Shown here one piece after another: positions 52,716 to 60,993 of a stretch of DNA of 64,000 bases. The first letter of the stretch is position 1. Every line of letters begins with the position of its first letter. The notes under the pieces were generated by a model. The model made no database searches, was not told the origin of the DNA, and saw nothing but the letters and a program-made list of their open reading frames with translations. This DNA is from Streptomyces sp. PsTaAH-137 (GTDB lineage: Bacteria > Actinomycetota > Actinomycetes > Streptomycetales > Streptomycetaceae): the NCBI RefSeq assembly GCF_003259365.1, contig NZ_QLLY01000022.1, positions 1 to 64,000 of the forward strand, in the 5' to 3' direction. The translations under genes were made by a program, and so were the position numbers.

Positions 52716-52940
52716 GTGCCTCACATGACGAGCAGCAAGGTCAGCCGCTGGGACCAGCACGGGCGCGGACATGTCGTGCGGGTCGAAAAGGCGGGTATGC
52801 AGCGCCAGTTGACGTGCGAGACGTGCGGCTGGCGGCGGAACGCGCAGTTCCTGCCGTGGCTCAAGGCCGAGGAGCATCTGGAACAGGTGCACCAGGCGAC
52901 GGTGGATCCGACGGCGGGGACGACGACCGAGAAGCCCTGA
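52716..52940 (+). CDS. Small protein with a C2H2-like zinc motif
   Basis: A 74-residue protein starting at GTG 52716, or at ATG 52725 (MTSSKVSRWDQHGRG). It contains one putative zinc finger, C-x2-C-x16-H-x4-H (CETCGW ... HLEQVH). The neighbourhood after glyS is a common place for this small protein in Streptomyces. Nucleic-acid binding is a possibility only. Confidence 0.65.
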   Translation: MPHMTSSKVSRWDQHGRGHVVRVEKAGMQRQLTCETCGWRRNAQFLPWLKAEEHLEQVHQATVDPTAGTTTEKP

Positions 52941-52959
52941 CCCGTCGCCCGGACAGGCT

Positions 52960-54225
52960 CTAGCAGCCCTCGGCGAGCACGCACTCGGCGGCCGCCAGTA
53001 CCGTGCCGGCCTGATGGGCGACCTGCCGCCCGACGGGCACCCGGCGCAGCCGCAGCGCCTTCTCGAAGTCGGCGCACCACGTGCGGAACAGCCGGTCCAG
53101 CTCCGCGTGCAGCGCGGGCGCGGCCGGATCGGGTGAGGCGTCGAGGAGCCGCAGCAGCAGCCCGGCAGCGCGCAGCGGCTGGCGGCGGGCCGCGATCTCC
53201 AGCGCGGTGAGCTGCGCCGTCGGCAGCGGAGCGGCCCGGCGGGCCAGCGGCTCCCAGGACGCGGCGACCAGGTCGAAGAGGTCGTCGGCCATCCAGTCCA
53301 GGACGCGGCGTGGCGCGCTGTCCTCGGCGGACGGCAGGAACGCGGCGGCCTTGTCGAGGATCGAGGTCACCCGGGCGCCACCGTCCCGCACCAGCGCGGA
53401 CAGCTCGCGCAGCGCGTTCCCGGTGCCGGGGTACGGGGTCGGGTCCGCGGCCGACTCCGCGGCCCAGACGGGGACTTCGACGATGGCCGTGATCCCGCCG
53501 TGGACCTGCGGGGCGCACCAAGTCGTCGGCCCGATGTCGTCCGTGCCCTCCGGAAGGCGCCCCTCGGGGTCGCGCGCGGGCAGGACGAAGACACCGGGAC
53601 TCGGATTGTCCCAGTTCGGCGCGTCGTACGTGCCGTGCTGGAGCGGGATCGCGCAGCGCTCGGCACTGGCCGCGAACGGGGCTGCCAGGCCCGGCAGTTC
53701 ACGGGTCAGCTGCACCCAGCTGCCGCCCGCGTCGGTGCCGTGCAGCGAGCACTGGAGCACCGGCCGCACCTCGTCGATGAGCCGGAACAGGGCGCGGGTC
53801 TCCGGCAGCGGCCCCCCGGCGATCGGCGCCCACTCCGGCTGGTGCGCGGCGACCGGGCGGAACGCGGCGCGGTAGTAACCGGCCAGGGTGTCGTCCGGTG
53901 CGGGCCCGCTCAGCGCGGCGCCGTCCGGGTCGAGGCACAGGACGATGTCCCAGGTGACCTGCGCGGGATCGGTCGCGGGGGAGGAGTGCCCGCCGCCCGC
54001 CACCTGCCGGGCGAGGGCCAGCGCGCTCGCCCCGCCGACCGGCTCGTCGGGATGCGGGCCCGCGACGACGAGGACGTGCCGGGCGCCGTGCCCGACGGAC
54101 AGCAGCAGGATCGGCCGTCCTGCGCGGGAGAGCCCGATCCGGCGCAGCCGGCAGGTCCCGGGATACCGGGCGGCCAGCCGCCGGGCCGACTCGACGACCT
54201 CGGCGGCTGTGGGGCAGCGGTACAC
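52960..54225 (-). CDS. M14-family zinc carboxypeptidase
   Basis: A 421-residue protein. Its N-terminal half has the M14 metal site: HPDE (His 58, Glu 61) in VVAGPHPDEPVGG and His 162 in QCSLHGTDAG; the probable catalytic Glu 250 is in GGITAIVEVPVW. The C-terminal ~150 residues are helical and Ala/Leu-rich. There is no signal peptide, unlike secreted digestive carboxypeptidases, so it acts in the cytoplasm. Its GTG start lies seven bases after the stop of the 31-aa peptide gene, implying coupled expression and a role in trimming that peptide. Confidence 0.85.
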   Translation of the reverse strand: MYRCPTAAEVVESARRLAARYPGTCRLRRIGLSRAGRPILLLSVGHGARHVLVVAGPHPDEPVGGASALALARQVAGGGHSSPATDPAQVTWDIVLCLDPDGAALSGPAPDDTLAGYYRAAFRPVAAHQPEWAPIAGGPLPETRALFRLIDEVRPVLQCSLHGTDAGGSWVQLTRELPGLAAPFAASAERCAIPLQHGTYDAPNWDNPSPGVFVLPARDPEGRLPEGTDDIGPTTWCAPQVHGGITAIVEVPVWAAESAADPTPYPGTGNALRELSALVRDGGARVTSILDKAAAFLPSAEDSAPRRVLDWMADDLFDLVAASWEPLARRAAPLPTAQLTALEIAARRQPLRAAGLLLRLLDASPDPAAPALHAELDRLFRTWCADFEKALRLRRVPVGRQVAHQAGTVLAAAECVLAEGC

Positions 54226-54232
54226 GTCCGGA

Positions 54233-54328
54233 TCAGGATCCGCCGTTGCCGCCGCTCTCTCCGGTGGTCTCCTTCTTGTCCAGCGGACGGATCCTGATCC
54301 GGGTCGCCGGCTTCGCCTGGTGCGTCAT
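54233..54328 (-). CDS. 31-residue RiPP-precursor-like peptide
   Basis: The frame reads MTHQAKPATRIRIRPLDKKE at its N-terminus, and after TTGE the C-terminus is SGGNGGS. GGAAGGA lies eight bases upstream of ATG 54328, a strong ribosome binding site. The next gene on the strand (M14 carboxypeptidase) starts seven bases downstream. A charged N-terminal leader-like part and a Gly/Ser/Asn C-terminus fit a leader-core layout. Divergent genes encode an RRE-fused ThiF/E1 enzyme and a PqqD-fused M50 protease. This is the substrate candidate of that cassette. It is too short for most gene finders. Confidence 0.75.
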   Translation of the reverse strand: MTHQAKPATRIRIRPLDKKETTGESGGNGGS

Positions 54329-54475
54329 GCCCTGTCCTTCCTTCGGGGGTGATCCCTGTGTGGGGGGTGGTCGGTCAGTTCGCTGACGTGCTCTTGCCAG
54401 AGTTCGCGCCGGGGGTGAGGGTTGTCAATCACCGTTGGCCCAGGGCCTGTTGGGACTCACGAGATTGGCGCGAAG

Positions 54476-55627
54476 ATGACGGTGCGAGCGATGCGGCGGC
54501 CCCGGATCAAACCGGAGCACCGGGCCTACCGGACCGTCGACGGAAACATCAGGATCGGCAGCGTCGTGCACGGCATCGGCGCCGAGGTCGCCGACCCCCA
54601 GGGCTGGCTGTGGACGCTGGTGGAGTCGATGGACGGCACCCGCGACGCCGCCGCCGTCGTCGCCGAGGTGACCCGGCACCATCCCGGGCAGCCGCTCCCG
54701 GACACGGAGATCGTCCAGGCGATGACCGACCTGGCCGCGGCCGGGTTCGTCGAGGACGCCGGCGCCGAGCCGCCGCCCGAGCTGTCCGCGTCGGACCAGG
54801 AGCGCTACAGCCGGGGCATGACCCTGCTGCGCTGGATGGACCTCACCCCGCGCGCCGGCGCCTGGGAGCCGCAGCTGCGGCTGAGCCGGGCCCGGGTCCT
54901 GCTGCTCGGCGTCGGCGGCACCGGCGGGGCCGCCGCGCGCGACCTGGTCGCCTCCGGGGTGGGCGCCCTGCACTGCGTCGACCCGGACGTCGTCGAGCTG
55001 TCCAACCTCAACCGGCAGACCCTGTACCGGGAGACGGACCTCGGCGCCCCCAAGGCCGAGGCGGCCCTGCGCGCCCTGCGGGCCCTGAACCCGGCGGTCC
55101 GGCTCACGGCCGAGCGCACCGAGGTGCGCGGTCCCGACGATCTGCACGCCCTGCTCGGCGGCGGCCCGTCGGCGTACGACGTGCTGCTGCTCGCCGCCGA
55201 CCGGCCCGCGGTGATCCGGCGCTGGGCCAACGAGGTCTGCCTCGCCGCCGGCACGCCCTGGGCCGAGGCCGGATACCGGGGGCCGCTGGTCTCCGTGGGC
55301 GTCTTCGTGCCCGGCCGGGGCCCGTGCTGGCAGTGCCTGCGCGACGCCGAGACCGAGCGGCGGGACCTACGGCTCGCGCCCGGGCAGGACGAGGACGTCG
55401 CCTCGCCCCGCATGCCGTGGAATCCGGCCAACGCCGTCACCGCGAGCCTGTCCGGCAGCCTTCTCGCGCAGGCCGCCGTCACGCTGCTGTGCGGCATCCC
55501 GCCGGTCGACCCCGGCTACCGGCACGGCCTCAACCTCATGGTCCCCGGCGATCCCGTCCTCCATCGCTGCGAGCCCCGGCCCGGCTGTCCCGCCTGCGGC
55601 ACAGCGGGGACGGCGGGCCGCCCGTGA
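54476..55627 (+). CDS. ThiF/E1-like adenylyltransferase fused to an N-terminal RRE (PqqD-like) domain
   Basis: A 383-residue protein. Residues ~10-100 form a PqqD-like winged helix (peptide-recognition element, RRE): GNIRIGSVVHGIGAEVADPQGWLWTLVESMDGTRD and AMTDLAAAGFVED. Residues ~130-360 are a ThiF/E1 domain: ATP loop LLGVGGTGGAAARDL, DPDVVELSNLNRQTLYRETDLGAPKAEAAL, and zinc pairs CWQC and CPAC. E1-like enzymes adenylate a C-terminal carboxylate; an RRE binds a leader peptide, so the 31-aa peptide is the likely substrate. ATG 54476 is uncertain; ATG 54491 is in frame. The stop overlaps the next gene (GTGA). Confidence 0.85.
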   Translation: MTVRAMRRPRIKPEHRAYRTVDGNIRIGSVVHGIGAEVADPQGWLWTLVESMDGTRDAAAVVAEVTRHHPGQPLPDTEIVQAMTDLAAAGFVEDAGAEPPPELSASDQERYSRGMTLLRWMDLTPRAGAWEPQLRLSRARVLLLGVGGTGGAAARDLVASGVGALHCVDPDVVELSNLNRQTLYRETDLGAPKAEAALRALRALNPAVRLTAERTEVRGPDDLHALLGGGPSAYDVLLLAADRPAVIRRWANEVCLAAGTPWAEAGYRGPLVSVGVFVPGRGPCWQCLRDAETERRDLRLAPGQDEDVASPRMPWNPANAVTASLSGSLLAQAAVTLLCGIPPVDPGYRHGLNLMVPGDPVLHRCEPRPGCPACGTAGTAGRP

Positions 55628-56841
55628 CGGACACGGCCGACCCGCCCCGCATCACGCCCACCACCCGGGTGGTCCTGCACGACCTCGCGGTGCGGCGCGA
55701 CCGGGACGACTGGATCGTGGGCCGGATGACCACCCGCACCTTCGTCGCCCTGCCGGACGTCGGCGTGCGCGCCGTCCAACTCCTGCGCGAGGGACGGACG
55801 GTGGGCCGTACCGCCGAGGTGCTGCGCGCCGAGACGGGCGAGGAGTTCGGGATCACCGAGTTCGTCGAGGACCTGGCCGCCCTCGGCTTCGTGGCCCGGA
55901 TCGGCGCACACCCGCTCCCGGACACCGCACCGCCGCCCGCGTCGCTGCCCCGGCTGTGCCCGCGCCACGTCCGGCTCGCTCTGCACCCGGTGCTGCCCTG
56001 GCTCGTCGCGGCACTGCTCACCTCGGCGCTCGTCGCCCTGGTCCGCAGTCCCGAACTGCTGCCGGGCTACCGGGACTTGCTGTGGAGCAGACACGGGAGC
56101 CCGGTCCTGCTCAGCGGGGCGGCGGCCGGCTGGGCGCTGGTCCTCGCCCACGAGCTGGCCCACCTGGTGGCGGCCCGCGCCGCGGGCGTGCCGGGGCGTA
56201 TCCGGCTCGGCACCCGGCTTCAGTTCCTCGTGATGCAGACCGACATCAGCGGCATCGAACTGGCCCCGCGCCGGCACCGGTTGACCGCCTACCTGGCGGG
56301 CATCGCCCTCAACCTGTCCGTCGCGTCCTGCCTGCTGCTGGTCCTGGCCGCGGCGGACCCCGGCCCGACGGCCGCCGGGTTCCTGGCGGCCGGACTGCTG
56401 CTCGCGCTGCTGCCGCTGCCCTTCCAGCTCATGGTGTTCACCCGCACCGACCTGTACTTCGTCCTCCAGGACCTCACCGGCTGCCGGAATCTGTACGGGG
56501 ACGGGCTCGCGTACGCCCGGTACGCGGCCCGGCGCCTGACCCGCCGCGCGGCGGCCGACCCGAGCCTCCGGCTGCCCGCGCACGAGCGCAGGGCGGTGCG
56601 CGGCTACAGCGTGGTCCTCGTCGTCGGCACCGTGCTCTGCCTGGCGTTCATGGCCTGCGTGACCCTGCCCGCCGACGTGACCCTGCTGGTCCGCGCGGCC
56701 CGCGGCCTCGGCCCCGGGCACGGTCTCGCGGGCAACGCGGACGCGGCAGCGGTGCTGCTCGTCCTCGGCGGGGTCAACGTCCTGTGGGCGGTGACCTGGT
56801 GGCGGGGGCGCAGGGCGTCCCGCGCCGCCGGAAGCGGCTAG
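55624..56841 (+). CDS. M50-family membrane protease with N-terminal PqqD-like domain
   Basis: A 405-residue protein. Residues ~15-100 resemble a PqqD-like fold (LHDLAVRRDRDDWIVGRMTTRTFVALPDVGVRAVQLLREGRTV). The rest is a polytopic membrane protein with the M50 zinc motif HELAH at 176-180 and DLYFVLQDL later as the second site. Such intramembrane metalloproteases in RiPP cassettes remove leaders or act in export. GTG 55624 overlaps the ThiF stop (GTGA), so the two are co-translated. Ends convergently with the TetR gene. Confidence 0.85.
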   Translation: MTDTADPPRITPTTRVVLHDLAVRRDRDDWIVGRMTTRTFVALPDVGVRAVQLLREGRTVGRTAEVLRAETGEEFGITEFVEDLAALGFVARIGAHPLPDTAPPPASLPRLCPRHVRLALHPVLPWLVAALLTSALVALVRSPELLPGYRDLLWSRHGSPVLLSGAAAGWALVLAHELAHLVAARAAGVPGRIRLGTRLQFLVMQTDISGIELAPRRHRLTAYLAGIALNLSVASCLLLVLAAADPGPTAAGFLAAGLLLALLPLPFQLMVFTRTDLYFVLQDLTGCRNLYGDGLAYARYAARRLTRRAAADPSLRLPAHERRAVRGYSVVLVVGTVLCLAFMACVTLPADVTLLVRAARGLGPGHGLAGNADAAAVLLVLGGVNVLWAVTWWRGRRASRAAGSG

Positions 56842-57428
56842 CGCTTCTCGATGCCCCGCATCACCAGATCGACCACCGCGCCGAACGCCGCCTCCGCGTC
56901 TGGGCGGGCCCACTCCGGGGCGTACACCGGGTCGTGGAAGTGGGCGGTGGCCTCGAAGACCGCGCGGACCGTCGCCGCGGTGTCGGGCACCTCGAACTCG
57001 CCCCGGTCCACGCCCTCTTGGAGGATCGCCGTGAGCTGGCCGAGGAGTTCGGCGATGTGGGCGTCGACCACCTCGCTGTTCTCCGTCGTCAGGACCGTGT
57101 ACGTGGCGAACAGCTCCGGGTCGTCGCCCGCCTTGTGCCGCTTGGCGTCGAAGAGGGCCGACAGCCAGTGCCGCAGCTTGGCGGCGGGCGGCTCGGCACC
57201 GGCCGTGACCGCCGACAGAACGCCGGTCGTCCGGTCCAGCCAGCGCTTGGTCACCGCGCCGCGCAGCTCGGCCTTCGTACGGAAGTGGCGGTACACCGAG
57301 CCGTGGCTGACCCCGAGCGCGCGGGCCACGTCGACCACCGTCGCCTTCGCGGCGCCGTGGCGGCGCAGCACGTCCTCGGTCGCGGCGAGGATGCGCTCGG
57401 GGGTCAGGGTCTCGGTGGTCGGTGCCAT
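56838..57428 (-). CDS. TetR family transcriptional regulator
   Basis: A 196-residue regulator: HTH (RILAATEDVLRRHGAAKATVVDVARALGVSHGSVYRHFRTKAELRGAV) followed by a TetR ligand-binding domain. It is upstream-linked on the same strand to the aldo/keto reductase gene, which precedes it by 24 bases. The paired operator between the reductase and the MFS gene (58471-58531) is the most likely target; ligand is unknown. Confidence 0.9.
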   Translation of the reverse strand: MAPTTETLTPERILAATEDVLRRHGAAKATVVDVARALGVSHGSVYRHFRTKAELRGAVTKRWLDRTTGVLSAVTAGAEPPAAKLRHWLSALFDAKRHKAGDDPELFATYTVLTTENSEVVDAHIAELLGQLTAILQEGVDRGEFEVPDTAATVRAVFEATAHFHDPVYAPEWARPDAEAAFGAVVDLVMRGIEKR

Positions 57429-57452
57429 GTCAGTGACCGTACCCGGACACGG

Positions 57453-58463
57453 TCAGCGCTCGCTGTCGAGGTGTGCCATCTGGGCCGCCGGGTAGCGCTC
57501 GCCGGCCGCGGCGCCCGCGGGCACGGCCGCCTCGATCGCGGCCAGCTCCGTGTCGTCGAGCGTCACGTCGAGCGCGCCGAGGGCTTCGGTCAGCCGGGTG
57601 CGGCTGCGGGCGCCGATCAGCGGCACGATGTCGTCACCGCGGCTGAGCACCCAGGCGATCGCGATCTGCGCGACGCTGACGCCCTTCTGCTCGGCGATCT
57701 TGCGGAGCTGCTCGACCAGGTCCAGGTTGTGGTCCAGGTTCTCGCCCTGGAAGCGGGGCGAGAAGGAGCGGAAGTCGCCCGGGGTGAGCTGCCGGTCGCG
57801 GGTGTAGTGCCCGGAGATCAGGCCGCGCGAGAGCACGCCGTACGCGGTGATGCCGATGCCCAGCTCACGGGTGGTGGGCAGGATCGTGTCCTCGATGCCG
57901 CGCGAGATCAGCGAGTACTCGATCTGGAGGTCGGAGATGGGGGCGGTGGCGGCGGCCCGGCGGATCGTCTCCGCGCCGACCTCGCTCAGCCCGATGTGCC
58001 GTACGTGGCCCTTCTCGACCAGCTCGGCGATGGCGCCGACGGTCTCCTCGATCGGCACGTCCGGGTCGAGCCGGGCGATCCGGTAGACGTCGATGTGGTC
58101 GACGCCGAGCCGCTGGAGCGAGTACGCGACGAAGTTGCGCACCGCCTGGGGCCGGCCGTCATAGCCCGACCAGCCGCCGTCCGGGTCGCGCAGCGCGCCG
58201 AACTTCACGCTGGTCAGCGCATTGGCCCGGGCCGCGGCGGGCGCCGAGCGCAGCGCCTCGCCGATCAGCATCTCGTTGTGCCCCATGGCGTAGAAGTCGC
58301 CCGTGTCGAGCAGCGTCACGCCCGCGTCGAGCGCCGCGTGGACGGTGGCGACGGACTCGGCCCGGTCGCTCTCGCCGTACAGCGCGGACATGCCCATGCA
58401 GCCGAGGCCGACGGCGGCGGTGCGGGGGCCGGTGGTTCCGAGGGTTCGTGTGGGGAGGTTCAT
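57453..58463 (-). CDS. Aldo/keto reductase
   Basis: A 336-residue AKR: RTLGTTGPRTAAVGLGCMGMSALYG, catalytic Asp-Tyr region in LLDTGDFYAMGHNEMLIGEAL, LQRLGVDHIDVYRIARLD, and the C-terminal NADPH-binding PLIGARSRTRL. It most resembles the AKR13/YakC-like group. ATG 58463 is chosen; the frame stays open through the palindromic operator, but an internal start there is unlikely. Probably regulated by the adjacent TetR protein. Confidence 0.9.
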   Translation of the reverse strand: MNLPTRTLGTTGPRTAAVGLGCMGMSALYGESDRAESVATVHAALDAGVTLLDTGDFYAMGHNEMLIGEALRSAPAAARANALTSVKFGALRDPDGGWSGYDGRPQAVRNFVAYSLQRLGVDHIDVYRIARLDPDVPIEETVGAIAELVEKGHVRHIGLSEVGAETIRRAAATAPISDLQIEYSLISRGIEDTILPTTRELGIGITAYGVLSRGLISGHYTRDRQLTPGDFRSFSPRFQGENLDHNLDLVEQLRKIAEQKGVSVAQIAIAWVLSRGDDIVPLIGARSRTRLTEALGALDVTLDDTELAAIEAAVPAGAAAGERYPAAQMAHLDSER

Positions 58464-58470
58464 GCCTCCA

Positions 58471-58531
58471 GCCTGACATGACAGATGACAGATTTCAATA
58501 TCTGTCATCTGTCACTTGTTATTTGTCAGGC
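58471..58531. promoter_or_regulatory. Nested palindromic operator between aldo/keto reductase and MFS genes
   Basis: Perfect 15-base arms TGACAGATGACAGAT and complement (58479-58493 and 58500-58514) surround six bases. An outer 8-base pair GCCTGACA/TGTCAGGC (58471-58478 and 58524-58531) encloses them. Each 15-base arm is itself a tandem repeat of TGACAGA. It sits just before the reductase start, fitting a TetR operator. Confidence 0.75.
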
Positions 58532-58564
58532 CGGGCGACGGGAGGGTCCGCCCGGCCTGCCGCC

Positions 58565-60001
58565 TCAGGCGATGGCCCGCGGTAGCCGCAGGCTCAGTAC
58601 CGCCGTCACCACGATCGCGCCCAACTGCGCCAGCAGCGTCACGATCAGCGCGTCCCGCATGCCCACGTCGGCGGCGAGGGCGAGGAACAGTGAGCCGAGG
58701 GTGGCGACGCCGAGGGCCAGGGCCGACTGGTGGGTCGTCGTCAGGACGCCGCTGCCGACGCCCGCCCGCGCCGCGGGCACCTCGGACAGCACGATGCGGA
58801 ACAGGACCGGGAGCTGGAGGGCCTGGCCCGCGCCCATCAGGACCGCGCCCGGCATCAGTTCGAGGACGCCGAGGTGCGGCCAGGTGCGCCACGCCGTCCA
58901 CACGACCACCGCGATACCGGTCGCCTGGAGGACGCCGCCCGCCGTGACCACCCGCGTGCCCCAGCGGGCGATGAGCCGGGGCCCGGCCAGCGAGGTCAGG
59001 AAGAAGACCACCGCGAACGGCGCGAGCGCGAGCCCGGCGACGACCGGGTCGAGCCCCTCGCCCTGCTGAAGCGACACCGCGATCGCGAACATGAACGCGC
59101 TCAGCCCGATGTCGAAGGGCACGATCATGACCAACGCGCGGCGCAGGGAGGTGAGTCGGAAGAGGGACGGCGGGACCAGCGGGGTGCGGCCCGCCCGGTC
59201 GGCGGAGCGCTCCACCCGGTAGAAGACGTACGCCAGGACGGGGAACGCGGCGAACGACAGCCACGTCCACAGCGGCCAGCCCGCCGCGCGCCCCTCGGTC
59301 AGCGGCGCGAGGAGCGCGGTCAGCGTCAGCGCGAGCAGGACCGTGCCGGGTACGTCGACCGGCTCGGGCCGCGGCGAGCGGGTGCTCGGGACCGTGCGGG
59401 CGGTCAGCGCGAGGGCGACGGCGGCCACCGGCACGTTCACCAGGAACACCGCGCGCCAGCCGGTGCCGAACAGGTCGGCGGAGACCAGGACCCCGCCGAG
59501 GACCTGGCCCGTCACCATCGACAGGCCCGCCATCGCGCCGTACAGGCTCATGGCGCGGGCCCGGTGCGGCCCGGCCTTGGTGGTGGCCTGGATCGTGGCG
59601 AGGACCTGCGGCGCGATCAGCGCGGAGGCCGCGCCCTGCGCCACCCGCGCGATCACCAGGAACGTCGCGTTCGGGGCGAGACCGCAGGCCAGCGAGGTCA
59701 GCGCGAACGTGGTCAGGCCGAGCGAGAACAGCGCGCGCCGGCCCAGCAGATCGCCGAGCCTGCCGCACAGCACGAGCAGCACCGCGAACGCGATGCCGTA
59801 ACCCGAGATGACGAGCTCCAGGACCGACTCGCTCGCGCGCAGATCGCGGTCGATGTCGGGCAGTGCGACGTTGACGATGAAGAAGTCGATGAGAGGCAGG
59901 GCCGCACCGAGCAGCACCGTGAACAGACCGGTCCCGGTGAGCACGGGGGCTTCCGGGGGCGTGGCCCGCGCCGGTGCGGCGGTGGGTGTCTGGGTGGTCA
60001 T
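58565..60001 (-). CDS. MFS drug-efflux transporter (DHA2-like)
   Basis: A 478-residue membrane protein of the fourteen-segment DHA2 type. Motif A is CGRLGDLLGRRALF; motif in segment 1 is ALPLIDFFIVNVALPDIDRDL; antiporter motif C-like VTGQVLGGVL is present. It diverges from the MmyB-type regulator (60103), with a shared 50-base motif in the promoter region. Export of a small hydrophobic compound is likely; substrate unknown. Confidence 0.9.
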   Translation of the reverse strand: MTTQTPTAAPARATPPEAPVLTGTGLFTVLLGAALPLIDFFIVNVALPDIDRDLRASESVLELVISGYGIAFAVLLVLCGRLGDLLGRRALFSLGLTTFALTSLACGLAPNATFLVIARVAQGAASALIAPQVLATIQATTKAGPHRARAMSLYGAMAGLSMVTGQVLGGVLVSADLFGTGWRAVFLVNVPVAAVALALTARTVPSTRSPRPEPVDVPGTVLLALTLTALLAPLTEGRAAGWPLWTWLSFAAFPVLAYVFYRVERSADRAGRTPLVPPSLFRLTSLRRALVMIVPFDIGLSAFMFAIAVSLQQGEGLDPVVAGLALAPFAVVFFLTSLAGPRLIARWGTRVVTAGGVLQATGIAVVVWTAWRTWPHLGVLELMPGAVLMGAGQALQLPVLFRIVLSEVPAARAGVGSGVLTTTHQSALALGVATLGSLFLALAADVGMRDALIVTLLAQLGAIVVTAVLSLRLPRAIA

Positions 60002-60030
60002 GGCATCGAGAATCCGCCGCCCGCGAGACG

Positions 60031-60080
60031 GGTACCAGAGTGTTCTTATCCTGGTAGAACCTCTACCTGGAAACAGGATC
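60031..60080. promoter_or_regulatory. Conserved MFS/MmyB divergent promoter motif, copy 1
   Basis: GGTACCAGAG ... ATCCTG ... TACCTGG ... CAGGAT lies between the divergent MFS and MmyB genes. It aligns without gaps to 62541-62590 at about 36 of 50 positions. It includes the dyad ATCCTG/CAGGAT. Likely the operator of the MmyB-type regulators. Confidence 0.6.
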
Positions 60081-60102
60081 CGCGGCGTCGCACGCTGGGA
60101 GC

Positions 60103-60990
60103 GTGACCACCTTGACGCAGGAAGTTCGGCAGAGCGACGTGGCGGGCGGGCGGCCCGGCGAGATCCGGCGGCACGAGCTGGCCGGATTCCTGCGCAGCCG
60201 CCGCGAGCGCATCACGCCCGAGGAGGTCGGCCTGCCGCGCGGCCGCCGGCGCCGCACCCCGGGGCTGCGCCGCGAGGAGGTCGCGCACCTCTCCGCCGTC
60301 GGCGTCACCTGGTACACGTGGCTGGAGCAGGCCCGCGACATCCAGGTCTCCGCGCAGGTCCTCGACGCGCTGGCGCGGGCGCTGCGGCTCGACGCGGGGG
60401 AGCGGGCCCACCTCTTCGGCCTGGCCGGTGCCATCGACCCGACCCCGGCGGCGGGCTGCGCCACCGTCACGCCCGAACTGCGCCTGATGCTGGACCAGTT
60501 GGCGCCGTTCCCGGCCTGTGTGCAGAACAGCCGCTACGACATCCTCGCCTTCAACCGCACGTACGGATCGCTCTTCTGCGACCTGGAGGCGGTCCCCGTC
60601 GAGGACCGCAACGTGATGCTGCTGGCCTTCACGCACGAGCAGTGGCGGTCCTCGATCGTGCACCTGGACGAGGTGCTGCCGACGATGACCGCCAAGTTCC
60701 GCGCGACGATGGCGGGCCACCTCGGTGAACCCGCCTGGAAGCTGCTGCTCCAGCGGCTCACCGAGGCGTCGGAGGAGTTCCGCGGGCTGTGGGAGCGCTA
60801 CGAGGTGCAGCAGACGTCCACCAGCAAGGTCAAGCACTTCCGCAACGCCCACGTCGGCCCGGTCTCCGTCGTCCACACCGACCTGTGGCTGGGCGGCGAC
60901 GCGGCCGCGCGCCTGGTCACGTACACCCCGGCGGACGACACGAGCCGCGAGCGCCTGCGCGAACTGGAGAAGCTGACCGCGGACCGCTGA
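60103..60990 (+). CDS. MmyB-type XRE transcriptional regulator
   Basis: A 295-residue regulator. XRE HTH: RRTPGLRREEVAHLSAVGVTWYTWLEQARDIQVSAQVLDALARAL; C-terminal MmyB ligand domain from residue ~120 (VQNSRYDILAFNRTYGSLF). GTG 60103 is the start. It diverges from an MFS gene. Closely related in sequence to the regulator at 62613, with which it shares the upstream motif; probably recent duplication. Confidence 0.92.
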   Translation: MTTLTQEVRQSDVAGGRPGEIRRHELAGFLRSRRERITPEEVGLPRGRRRRTPGLRREEVAHLSAVGVTWYTWLEQARDIQVSAQVLDALARALRLDAGERAHLFGLAGAIDPTPAAGCATVTPELRLMLDQLAPFPACVQNSRYDILAFNRTYGSLFCDLEAVPVEDRNVMLLAFTHEQWRSSIVHLDEVLPTMTAKFRATMAGHLGEPAWKLLLQRLTEASEEFRGLWERYEVQQTSTSKVKHFRNAHVGPVSVVHTDLWLGGDAAARLVTYTPADDTSRERLRELEKLTADR

Positions 60991-60993
60991 GCC

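Noticed and set aside
52960..56841. Interpretation of the cassette as a thiazole/oxazole (YcaO) or lanthipeptide cluster
   Set aside because: No YcaO, LanB, LanC, LanM or radical SAM gene is present in the surrounding sequence; the precursor-like peptide has no Cys.
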